This document shows positions 43,521 to 51,523 of a DNA stretch of 64,000 bases, piece by piece; position 1 is the first letter of the stretch; every line of letters begins with the position of its first letter. The position numbers were made by a program, and so were the translations under genes. The notes beneath the pieces were generated by a model. The model did not search any database. It was not told the origin of the DNA and was given only the letters and a program-made list of their open reading frames with translations. Source of the DNA: an uncultured Lachnospiraceae bacterium (GTDB lineage Bacteria; Bacillota; Clostridia; Lachnospirales; Lachnospiraceae); contig CAJTRA010000001.1 of NCBI GenBank assembly GCA_910578345.1, forward strand, positions 534,027 through 598,026. The letters are read 5' to 3'.

Positions 43521-45524
43521 TTAACCTGTATCCTTAGCTTCTTTATCCCAGCCTAATAATAACCATCTTAAAAATCGGTAATATGGAATTCTGATCTTTA
43601 ATAGTTTTTTCAGGAAAAAAATTTTGCAGGAATTTTCCCTAAAATCCTGATTGAATCTGCGAAGTCGAAACATATAATAAAACAAACTATGTTCTGGTAT
43701 TACTTTTCTGACTTCGCCATTCATAAAGTTGAATTTTTGAAAGATTCTCAAAGTAGCTAAAGAAGGATTGACAGCAAATCTGGCATAGCTATCCATAACA
43801 AGATCCACCGGAATCTCAGCCTCGCGCGCCAACAGTTCATCTTTTCCAATCTCATTCAGAAAATCCAATGCTGCGGACTGTACATCTTTGATAAATTTAC
43901 TTTCATTTGCACGATACTCCCGTTTCGCTAAAACCGGTATAACCCTTTCCCCCACGGCATCATATCGCAAGACACTCCCTTCCATATTTGAACATAGTAT
44001 TTCCAGGACTGCCGCCGTAAAGCGCGCCATCATATCAAAATCCCGATTATGCGTATGATCAAATAAATAACCTGCTCTGGAAAGATCCGCATAATGTTCC
44101 TCCGCTCTTATATTCCTGACCCCAAGATAATATCCATGCAGTTTTGTTTCCCCATGCGCAGTATATTTTTGCAAAGCCCGCTGCATGGTTCCTGACCATC
44201 CAATATCTACTACAGCAAGGTTTCCTGAAAAGTTATTATTTCTCAAATACGCATGAATATTTTCCCTCTGTTTTTCAAAATATTCGTTTCCGAATTTCAT
44301 AATGGTGGAATACAATACTTCTTTTTCTTCTTCTGATACGGCGTCTATCCTTGTTTTATCATTTAAATTTGTATTCTTCTTTAACTCCTCACAAAATTTT
44401 TTCTTGTCAAATGCACATATTGTAGGAATAATATCCACCATTGGTACATGTGAAAAAAGTTTAAATGTTTCCAACATCTCATCAAAATCAGCCGCATCTG
44501 CAAGTAAGGGAACTGCTAACGCCTGTCTGGAGCCATACAGATACGACTGTTTTATTTGACAATGCGGATATAAAATCTGAAACGCATCCTGAAATAGTTT
44601 TCCCTCTCTACTAAGAAAAAAGACTCTCTCAATTCCATCCGTCTCCCATTTCGCATACATCCACCGGCAAAACCCCAGAAGCATCGGCCCTAAAATTTCC
44701 CAACCAATAACATATGCGTCACTATCATTGTCAGTAATACGATTATTTAAAAAGGCATATAATCTCTGATACAAAAATTGATCACTAACCTGCTCATTCC
44801 TTCGTTTCCAATATCGTAATTGCTGTGCCTGTCCATCAATCAATACTGCTTTCATCCCTGCTTTTTTAGGAATTCTATAGTCAGCCTCTACCTGATCACC
44901 AATATGTAATATCCTTCCACTGAAATCTAAATAATCCTTCTTAATAACCTGATAAATACTTCCCTTTGCTTTGCACTTCCCATAAAAAGAAGACAAGTAT
45001 ATCCTCTCATATCCTTTGTAACCACATTTGTGCAAAATCTGTTCTATCGTCTCCTGATCCAAATACATATCAGAAGTGATAATAACCCTTTTATTTTCCT
45101 GCACTGCTTTTGCATAAATCGGTTTTATATTCAAATTCGGCGTACATATTTTAATTTCCAACTGTCTTTCCAGTTCCTGAAGCATACTCTTCCACTCTTC
45201 AGGAATACCCGTGAGAAAATAAAATATTTCTTCTAAAGAAACCTCTTCCTTCTCACTATGCTTGCGTGCATTTTCCTCCGCCTTAATCCTGTACTGCGTA
45301 TATCCAGGAACTTCTATCCCTGTCTGTTTGAAAAACTCCCTTTCCACAAGATAATGCACTTGCTCTGGTTTCTCTACATTTCTCTTGATCAGCGTATCAA
45401 ATATATCAAAGGAAATCACTTCGGCCTGTCTCACAGCATCTTCCATGTCCTGGCATAGAACTTTCCGCACACCTAACTCCAGACAGTATTTAACAGTTGA
45501 TTTAATTTTTATTTGTTTTCCCAT
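43521..45524 (-). CDS. HAD-superfamily protein of polysaccharide clusters (COG5610-like)
   Basis: This 667-residue cytoplasmic protein begins with a HAD hydrolase domain: the first motif is SFDIFDTLIKR near residues 36-46, and a lysine/acidic motif (HIGDQVEADYRIPKKAG) lies near residue 205. The remaining 430 residues are of unknown function and include VVDIGWSGTMQRAL. Such proteins occur among glycosyltransferases in capsule and rhamnan clusters, but the reaction is not known to me. It is preceded by a GT2 gene and followed by a GT4 gene. Confidence 0.75.
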   Translation of the reverse strand: MGKQIKIKSTVKYCLELGVRKVLCQDMEDAVRQAEVISFDIFDTLIKRNVEKPEQVHYLVEREFFKQTGIEVPGYTQYRIKAEENARKHSEKEEVSLEEIFYFLTGIPEEWKSMLQELERQLEIKICTPNLNIKPIYAKAVQENKRVIITSDMYLDQETIEQILHKCGYKGYERIYLSSFYGKCKAKGSIYQVIKKDYLDFSGRILHIGDQVEADYRIPKKAGMKAVLIDGQAQQLRYWKRRNEQVSDQFLYQRLYAFLNNRITDNDSDAYVIGWEILGPMLLGFCRWMYAKWETDGIERVFFLSREGKLFQDAFQILYPHCQIKQSYLYGSRQALAVPLLADAADFDEMLETFKLFSHVPMVDIIPTICAFDKKKFCEELKKNTNLNDKTRIDAVSEEEKEVLYSTIMKFGNEYFEKQRENIHAYLRNNNFSGNLAVVDIGWSGTMQRALQKYTAHGETKLHGYYLGVRNIRAEEHYADLSRAGYLFDHTHNRDFDMMARFTAAVLEILCSNMEGSVLRYDAVGERVIPVLAKREYRANESKFIKDVQSAALDFLNEIGKDELLAREAEIPVDLVMDSYARFAVNPSLATLRIFQKFNFMNGEVRKVIPEHSLFYYMFRLRRFNQDFRENSCKIFFLKKLLKIRIPYYRFLRWLLLGWDKEAKDTG

Positions 45525-45543
45525 TTACATTCACTATGTATTT

Positions 45544-46587
45544 TTATGCCCGATAATCTTTCTTACATATGCTGCTCATAAACCAATAGAAATACACTGC
45601 CAGGAGAAACAAATGGCATTTATACAACAGAGCAGCACAGCATACTGCACATGCATATATGGATTTTTTCTGTAGACAGCTTAATGTCAAATACTTATTG
45701 CTTCTCCATTCGGGAAAGGCGTCATCCATAAATCTGCCTGTTTTATTGACATAAAAGGGGGCTTTACGCATGTTACGAAAAGACAATCTACATGCTCCAC
45801 CAATTCCGCATCGAATAAACATCTGCACTACAAATAATTCCATATAATCACTATATTTCTTATCTCTGGCAAAAAAATCTTTTGCCTCTTTGAACCCCTC
45901 TAACATAGACTCATATATCTCGTCAGTAATGGCTCCCGACAGTGAGGCGTCTCTTAATCTGTAATGATATAAAACTTCATTTATAAATTTAATTGAATTA
46001 ACATTCGGAAGAATTGAAAATAAAAAAACAGTATCCTCAGATCTCTTAATCGTAGTGAACCTTATATCTGCAATTACTGTTCTTCTAAATAATTTGTTCC
46101 ACACAACAGGATTCATATATCCAAAAAGTGCAAAATCCTTAATATCTGTAATAATCTGTTCAGGATTGTTGACCATCTCTGTGCATACAATCTTGTCCGT
46201 CTTATCATCAAATCTTTCCAGACCACATATCGTTATATCTGCATGATACTGATCTGCATAATATACCATTTTTTCTATAAACCTGCAGTCAATATAATCA
46301 TCGGAATCTAACATTAAAATATATTCACCCTGGCTATTACAACAATCTAATCCCACATTTCTCGTCGCACATAAGCCTAAGTTAACTGCATTATTAATAA
46401 TATGCATTCTGCCTGAAAATTTATCGGAAAAATATTCAATAATGTCAAGTGAATCATCCGTCGATTTGTCATTCACTACCCACACATCGAAATCCTGAAA
46501 TGTTTGGCCTAACAATGATTCAAAAAACTTAGATAAATATGGTGCAACATTATACACAGGCACGATTACATTTACTTTGGGACTCAT
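45544..46587 (-). CDS. Glycosyltransferase, family 2
   Basis: This 347-residue enzyme has an N-terminal GT-A fold: VNVIVPVYNVAPYL, the nucleotide-binding DKSTDD and the metal-binding DSDD in LMLDSDDYID. A C-terminal region with one or two hydrophobic segments probably attaches it to the membrane. The start at 46587 (MSPKVNVIV) lies 4 bases after the preceding stop codon. It adds a sugar to the lipid carrier product of the initiating transferase. Confidence 0.9.
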   Translation of the reverse strand: MSPKVNVIVPVYNVAPYLSKFFESLLGQTFQDFDVWVVNDKSTDDSLDIIEYFSDKFSGRMHIINNAVNLGLCATRNVGLDCCNSQGEYILMLDSDDYIDCRFIEKMVYYADQYHADITICGLERFDDKTDKIVCTEMVNNPEQIITDIKDFALFGYMNPVVWNKLFRRTVIADIRFTTIKRSEDTVFLFSILPNVNSIKFINEVLYHYRLRDASLSGAITDEIYESMLEGFKEAKDFFARDKKYSDYMELFVVQMFIRCGIGGACRLSFRNMRKAPFYVNKTGRFMDDAFPEWRSNKYLTLSCLQKKSIYACAVCCAALLYKCHLFLLAVYFYWFMSSICKKDYRA

Positions 46588-46591
46588 CTCT

Positions 46592-47305
46592 CTAATACGC
46601 CCCCTCCCTGTCAAGCACCGCAGGAATCGTCTTTACAATGATCTTTAAGTCCGTCCACAGACTCATATCTTCTATGTAATCCAGATCCATTTCAATCCAT
46701 TCTGCCCATGCAATATTCGCCCGTCCACTGATCTGCCAGTAACAGGTTAATCCCGGCTGCACAATAAGGCGCTGTTGTTCATAGCGGCTGCATTCTTCCA
46801 TCTGAAAGGTCAGGATCGGTCTTGGACCGACAAGACTCATGTCCCCTTTGATGATATTGATCAACTGAGGCAGCTCGTCAATAGAAAATTTTCTGATCAC
46901 CCTGCCCACTCTGGTAATCCGTGGATCATCCTTGATCTTGAAGGCATGGCCTGTCTGCTCGTTATCCTTCATCATCTCCGACATTTTGGCATCTGCATCG
47001 ACACACATGCTGCGAAATTTATATATCCTGAATGGTTTCATGGATTTCCCGGCTCTGCTCTGACTGAACAGAACCGGACCACCGTCCTCCAGCTTAATGG
47101 CCAATGCAGTAATGAAAAATACCGGAGCGAGAAAGACAAGCGCAGTCGTAGATAATAGAATATCCATCCCCCGCTTGATTCTCAGATACGTAGGGTTCTT
47201 TCTCTGGTATACCGCCTGCATATGGTATCTGTCAGAATTCAATTTTCCACTCTGCGATACTGTTTTTTTCATTGCATTGGCCGCCAGCATAACATCTTCA
47301 CTCAT
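46592..47305 (-). CDS. Initiating sugar transferase (undecaprenyl-phosphate sugar phosphotransferase)
   Basis: This 237-residue protein is a small WbaP/EpsL-type enzyme that moves a sugar-1-phosphate onto undecaprenyl phosphate, the first step of the exopolysaccharide unit. A membrane helix lies near residues 46-68 (of the chosen start). Family motifs are IYKFRSM, FSIDELPQLINIIKGDMS and LVGPRPI, and GLTCYWQISGR near the end. The start at 47305 has GGAG 7 bases upstream; an earlier ATG nine codons before it has none. Confidence 0.93.
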   Translation of the reverse strand: MSEDVMLAANAMKKTVSQSGKLNSDRYHMQAVYQRKNPTYLRIKRGMDILLSTTALVFLAPVFFITALAIKLEDGGPVLFSQSRAGKSMKPFRIYKFRSMCVDADAKMSEMMKDNEQTGHAFKIKDDPRITRVGRVIRKFSIDELPQLINIIKGDMSLVGPRPILTFQMEECSRYEQQRLIVQPGLTCYWQISGRANIAWAEWIEMDLDYIEDMSLWTDLKIIVKTIPAVLDREGAY

Positions 47306-47350
47306 CTTGTCACTCCAAACCCTGTTTCTCATATCATACTATCCAAACAA

Positions 47351-47959
47351 TCATTCAGCGGGCGCTTCCTCTACCGGCATTTCCATAAATGCCAGTGTTC
47401 CAAGAGATGTCATATCCACTACTACGTGATCTTCTCTGATCTCTGCAATGCTCAGCTCAACCCACTCTCCATCAACTAACTGATACACTTTAATATTCTG
47501 TCCTGCCTTAATTCCCTTCAAATAGAAGTTCACCCGTGCTGTATGAAAGCCAGTAATCGATGCTTTGACCTGTGCCACATTCAGCACTGTACCGCTCAGT
47601 GAAGCTGCGTACTTCTTTGCCGAATCCACATTGTCACGTGTCGGTTTCAACACGGAAAACGTCTGGTTGCTGGGTACGCCGTTAATAATCACATGCCCAC
47701 CCTGCCCAAGGGGAAGTACTTTCTCCAGCCCTGGAACTGTCGTAACGGCATTGTTCATATATTCACCGACGGTCTTATTCTCGTCTGACGCGGCCTTTGC
47801 CACACTCTGTGAAACAGAAGAGGCCGTAACGGCAGATACAGCCGACGCAGAAGGCGCATCTGCCGTACTATAAGAATCCGCTGTAGGGCTCGTCGCCGCC
47901 AGTACCGGCATGGATAATGCCATCGCCCCCGCCAGTGTCAATGCTAACATTTTTTTCAT
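47351..47959 (-). CDS. Secreted protein of unknown function in the exopolysaccharide operon
   Basis: This 202-residue protein has a classical signal peptide (MKKMLALTLAGAMALSMPVLA, cut after AxA), then an Ala/Ser/Thr-rich low-complexity stretch of about 35 residues, then a compact domain of about 130 residues. It has no LPxTG motif, no lipobox and no second helix, so it should be released or bound non-covalently to the wall. AAAGGAGG lies 9 bases before the ATG used here. It sits between the pseudo-sortase gene and the initiating transferase gene. I do not recognise the domain. Confidence 0.8.
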   Translation of the reverse strand: MKKMLALTLAGAMALSMPVLAATSPTADSYSTADAPSASAVSAVTASSVSQSVAKAASDENKTVGEYMNNAVTTVPGLEKVLPLGQGGHVIINGVPSNQTFSVLKPTRDNVDSAKKYAASLSGTVLNVAQVKASITGFHTARVNFYLKGIKAGQNIKVYQLVDGEWVELSIAEIREDHVVVDMTSLGTLAFMEMPVEEAPAE

Positions 47960-48009
47960 GATCATGTTCCTCCTTTTTCCCGATATCCGGGTATCTTAAA
48001 TAGAAATTT

Positions 48010-48849
48010 CTATTCAGCAACAATTCTATCTATGGTTCCTGCCGCATCTTCTGTCAAGATCGCAATGACAACAAACTGTCTGTCAGGTTGTTCCTCTTTC
48101 TGCGTCGTCAGCGTGATCAGGAAATGATAAGGCGTAATGCCTTCCCATCCTTCCCGCAGGTTCATAGTCATATCCCGGATGCCATACAGGTCATCCAAAA
48201 ACTTTTGGCAGCCATCCACATAAGTGAAATTATAACTGCGCAGCAAGCTTGTATTCTCTCTCTCATAAGCCGCAACAATCTCATACGTCAAAGCATTGCC
48301 GTCCAGATACAGGTATGCCTTCTCATGTTCTTCAAAAAAATCAGGATCTGCAAACTGGTATAAATCTGCAAACAGTCCTGTTTCCTCTGCCCCTGTCTTA
48401 CCATGCAGAACCGTATTGAAATCGCACATACTTTTCAGATTAGCCAGCTCAATATAAATAGCGCCGCCCTCATCCGTCTGTCCGTATGCATTATGGCTTT
48501 CGTAGAAATCATCTGCCTGTTCGCTTTGCAGTACGGGATCATCGATCGCAGTCCCTGGTATGTAGAGCCAGCCGAAGATATCCGGATTATCTGCCTGCAG
48601 TAAACCAAATGCAATCTCAGCATCCCTGGCGCTTTCTCCGGCAAACCCTGTTTCCTGCATTTGATCGGGTTCCAGCGCATCCGTCTTTGTCTGTTGCGCT
48701 TTGTCTTCTGCCTCCGTGCTCTGTCTGACAATATCCGCGCTCTTCTCCCCACATCCTGTCAACAGGAGTACTGCAAGAATAAACCCAAGAAGCGGCATAA
48801 TCCTTCCGATCCGATTCTGTTTTTGTCTATCATCACTGTATTTTCTCAT
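48010..48849 (-). CDS. Sortase-B-like lipoprotein lacking catalytic His and Cys
   Basis: This 279-residue protein has a lipobox (LLTGC, Cys33) and an acidic linker. From residue 88 it has a domain that follows class B sortase closely: NPDIFGWLYIPGTAIDDPV, GGAIYIE, NTVLHGKTG, YEIVAAY, ITLTTQ and RQFVVIA. In active sortases the histidine sits in YGHN and the cysteine in TLSTC; here these positions are Lys151 (HGKT) and Gln250 (TLTTQ). Only Arg257 remains of the triad. It is therefore likely non-enzymatic, perhaps a peptide-binding or scaffolding lipoprotein. Its start overlaps the end of the LCP gene by 17 bases. Confidence 0.8.
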   Translation of the reverse strand: MRKYSDDRQKQNRIGRIMPLLGFILAVLLLTGCGEKSADIVRQSTEAEDKAQQTKTDALEPDQMQETGFAGESARDAEIAFGLLQADNPDIFGWLYIPGTAIDDPVLQSEQADDFYESHNAYGQTDEGGAIYIELANLKSMCDFNTVLHGKTGAEETGLFADLYQFADPDFFEEHEKAYLYLDGNALTYEIVAAYERENTSLLRSYNFTYVDGCQKFLDDLYGIRDMTMNLREGWEGITPYHFLITLTTQKEEQPDRQFVVIAILTEDAAGTIDRIVAE

Positions 48850-49819
48850 AGAATATATCCAATATCATCTCAAACATCGCATCTTCGTCCAGGTAAAATT
48901 CTTCAAACTTCTCTCCCATGACAGTTTCCCCCGGCACCATATGAAAATCTTCCTCGCCAAAGCCATACTCTGCCAGAATGGGCGCCAAATAGACCATCTC
49001 ATCCAACGAAATATCCGTTACCATTTGAGACTTAACTGCCTCATACAGATCTATAACAACAGACGCATCTTTGCGCACTGCCTGCTTCGCCGCCCCAATA
49101 AATCCATTCAGATACTGTTTCTGTCTTTCCAGACGCAGATCCGCCGAGCCGAAGACATCTGTGTCCCTGTATTTTACAAACCAGAAAGCATTCTCACCTT
49201 CAAGCTGCAACGTTTCTCCTTCTGCGAATTCTTCACGAAATCCATCCAGATCAGCGGGAACCGTCACCGCAACGCCACCCACAGCGTCATTGATCGTCGC
49301 AATTGCACTCATATTCACCGCCGCATAACCATGAATTGGAAGCTGGTAAAACAAATTCTCCACCGCTTTCCTCTGATATTCACAGCTCTCCTCCATGCCA
49401 TTGCCAAACCCATGTTGTATTGCAATCTGCGCCTTTACTGTAGAAGCGTATGCACCATTCTCATCATAAATGTCAATATCCGTCATGGTGTTCCTGTTGA
49501 CGCCTATTACTTTCATCCGTTTGTCCCGTGGATTTAAGACTGCCAGAAATAAAGCGTCGGCCTGTCCGCCGTTTGTTCCTTCTGCCACTTCCTCCACATC
49601 GCTCTGCTTATCAATACCCATGATCAGAAAAGTCAGAATCTCTTCATTATACGCATAAACAGCATCCTTGTATTTCACCCAGCCATCCTGCCACTCTTCC
49701 TTTTCCTTCTGCGTTAAAACTTCTTCCCCTTGCACAAACTGCAGCGCTGGCTGTTTCGCCGCCGCATTTTGATACAAATGGTTCTTCCCCATCGCCCTGA
49801 CGATACCAAATCCACCCAA
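48833..49819 (-). CDS. LytR-CpsA-Psr (LCP) family ligase, 5' end unresolved
   Basis: LCP proteins attach polysaccharide from undecaprenyl carriers to peptidoglycan outside the cell. The frame shows ILTFLIMGID, NRNTMTDIDIYD with the conserved Arg/Asp residues, and the VNMSAIATINDAVGGV region. The TTG at 49819 would begin inside the membrane helix, leaving only its last residues. The same frame stays open to 49948 and encodes a basic segment plus the full helix (IIIGTGIFLLLVGLLLGGFG), but contains no ATG, GTG or TTG there. The upstream tyrosine-kinase frame reaches it by a -1 shift at the A run 49886-49878. Expression mode is thus uncertain. Confidence 0.85.
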   Translation of the reverse strand: MGGFGIVRAMGKNHLYQNAAAKQPALQFVQGEEVLTQKEKEEWQDGWVKYKDAVYAYNEEILTFLIMGIDKQSDVEEVAEGTNGGQADALFLAVLNPRDKRMKVIGVNRNTMTDIDIYDENGAYASTVKAQIAIQHGFGNGMEESCEYQRKAVENLFYQLPIHGYAAVNMSAIATINDAVGGVAVTVPADLDGFREEFAEGETLQLEGENAFWFVKYRDTDVFGSADLRLERQKQYLNGFIGAAKQAVRKDASVVIDLYEAVKSQMVTDISLDEMVYLAPILAEYGFGEEDFHMVPGETVMGEKFEEFYLDEDAMFEMILDIFYEKIQ

Positions 49820-49854
49820 AAGCAGTCCAACGAGTAAGAGAAAGATGCCAGTTC

Positions 49855-50775
49855 CTATGATAATCTTATGTCTGCCGTTTTTTTTTCTGATCCTCTGGAC
49901 TTCACGAAACGCTCTGTCTCTTCCACGCTTCTGAATCTCTCTGCACTCTCAGACATCTCCGAATGTCCTAGGCGGTCTGTCCGTTCAGTCACGGTCAACT
50001 GTCTTGATCCCTCCAGGCGTTCTGACATCGCGTTTCTTCCGCGTTTCTGAGATTGTTCTCCGGTCGGCCTTGTATCTACATCATAGCCGTATTTGCCATA
50101 ATATTTCCCATAATACTTTCCATAATGGCCGTAGTAGCCCTTCTTATTCAGATCAACTTTATTTAGCACAACGCCAAGAATACGGCTTCCAGACTTATCT
50201 AACTGCTCTTTTACTTTCTGTACAAATCGGTAGTTAACCGCATTGCTCTCTACCACCAGCACCGTACCATCACAATGCTTTGCCACTACCGCCGCATCGA
50301 TCACACTGCCAAGCGGCGGTGTATCGACAATAATATAATCGAATGCCGTCCGCATCACATTCAGCATATCAACGAATCTGTCGCTTCCAAGCAGTTCACT
50401 TGGATTAGGCGGCACCGGCCCGGAAAAGACCATATACAGTCGCGAAATATTCGTCTGGCACATCGCGTCTGAGTACCTGTATTTCCCCACCAGGCAATGG
50501 CTCAGTCCATACTTGATCGCGCCTGTCTTATAACGTCCCACCAACACAGACTTTCTCATGTCCGCATCAATCAACAGCGTTCTGTTTCCAGCCTCGGCAA
50601 ACGCTTTCGCCATCTCCATCGCGACGCTTGTCTTCCCTTCATGCGGCGTGCAGCTCGTCACCGCAACGATCTTTACATCACTGCCGCAGAATTCCACATT
50701 GCTCCGCAGCGTCTTAAAAGCTTCCTTGATATGAAAATCTGCCCTTTGTTCCAAGTGCAATGTAACTTCCTGCAT
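49855..50775 (-). CDS. cpsD: Bacterial tyrosine kinase, CpsD/Wze type
   Basis: This 306-residue cytoplasmic BY-kinase controls polysaccharide assembly with its membrane partner Wzz/CpsC. Motifs are Walker A PHEGKTSVAMEMA, Walker A' LLIDADMRKS and Walker B YIIVDTPPLGS. The tyrosine cluster that is autophosphorylated is GYYGHYGKYYGKYYGKYGY near residues 213-231. An unusual tail of about 75 residues follows, rich in Glu, Arg and Ser, with loose 12-residue repeats (ERLEGSRQ, ERTDRLGH, ERFRSVEE, ERFVKSRG). A nine-A run near its end may shift some ribosomes or transcripts into the LCP frame. Confidence 0.92.
   Translation of the reverse strand: MQEVTLHLEQRADFHIKEAFKTLRSNVEFCGSDVKIVAVTSCTPHEGKTSVAMEMAKAFAEAGNRTLLIDADMRKSVLVGRYKTGAIKYGLSHCLVGKYRYSDAMCQTNISRLYMVFSGPVPPNPSELLGSDRFVDMLNVMRTAFDYIIVDTPPLGSVIDAAVVAKHCDGTVLVVESNAVNYRFVQKVKEQLDKSGSRILGVVLNKVDLNKKGYYGHYGKYYGKYYGKYGYDVDTRPTGEQSQKRGRNAMSERLEGSRQLTVTERTDRLGHSEMSESAERFRSVEETERFVKSRGSEKKTADIRLS
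49878..49886 (-). other. Nine-A run linking the kinase and LCP frames
   Basis: On the minus strand the sequence G-A9-CGG lies 21 bases before the kinase stop codon. Reading one extra A moves from the kinase frame into the LCP frame directly before a basic segment and the LCP membrane helix. Such runs are known sites of transcriptional slippage or -1 frameshifting; whether this one is used is unproven. Confidence 0.5.
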
Positions 50776-50777
50776 AT

Positions 50778-51503
50778 CTACTTCCTCTTCGTCTTCTGCT
50801 TCGCATTATTCTCATCCACTGCCACCGGGATCAGTGCCAGAGTGCTGAGTCCAAGATATTTCTCCACGTCTTCTGAGGTTTTGATCGTATCGTCCATCAG
50901 ATAGTGAATCAATATCGCTACGCAGACCAATAGTACGCCAAGAATTCCTCCAAACAGCGTCCATTTTGCAACGCTGGGGCCTGCTTTCTCCGTAGGCATA
51001 TTCGCCTCTTCCACCACATTAACTGCATCAATATCCATCACATTCTGGATATGTTCTCCTGCCACTTCTCTAATACAGTTCGCGATGTTCTTCGCCTGCT
51101 GAGGGCTGGTATCTGTCACGGTGATCGATACAATACGTGTGTCTGCCGGCGTATGAACGCTGACATGATCAAGCAAATCTTCATATTCCGTCTCTGCCAG
51201 AGAAAGCTTTGCAATCACTTCCTCTAATACATATCGGCTGTTTATCAATTCCGCATAATCCTTCGTGAGCTGCGTCCCCATCTGCACGTCACTGTAAGTG
51301 ACTGTCGCACTCTCCGACTTATTCAAAATATAAATCTTCGTCGTAGATTCATAGATCGGTGTCAAGGCAAAAGCGCTGATAGCGAATCCGGCCACCGCTG
51401 CAAGCAGTCCTCCCGCCAGAATGAGCCAGAATCTTCCCAGCAGCGCATTCATAATTTCCCACAGATCTACTTCAATCACATCATTTTCTCTATGATTTTC
51501 CAT
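50778..51503 (-). CDS. cpsC: Chain-length determinant, Wzz/CpsC type
   Basis: This 241-residue membrane adaptor has two helices (about residues 30-50 and 178-198) flanking an extracellular coiled domain. The N-terminal signature is IEVDLWEIMNALLGRFWLI and the conserved proline-rich segment before helix 2 is ANMPTEKAGPS. It activates the tyrosine kinase encoded 2 bases downstream and controls polymer length. Confidence 0.93.
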   Translation of the reverse strand: MENHRENDVIEVDLWEIMNALLGRFWLILAGGLLAAVAGFAISAFALTPIYESTTKIYILNKSESATVTYSDVQMGTQLTKDYAELINSRYVLEEVIAKLSLAETEYEDLLDHVSVHTPADTRIVSITVTDTSPQQAKNIANCIREVAGEHIQNVMDIDAVNVVEEANMPTEKAGPSVAKWTLFGGILGVLLVCVAILIHYLMDDTIKTSEDVEKYLGLSTLALIPVAVDENNAKQKTKRK

Positions 51504-51523
51504 TCCAATCTTCTTCCGATCCT

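Noticed and set aside
48010..48849. Active class B sortase
   Set aside because: The aligned catalytic His and Cys are Lys and Gln, and no LPxTG-type substrate is encoded nearby.
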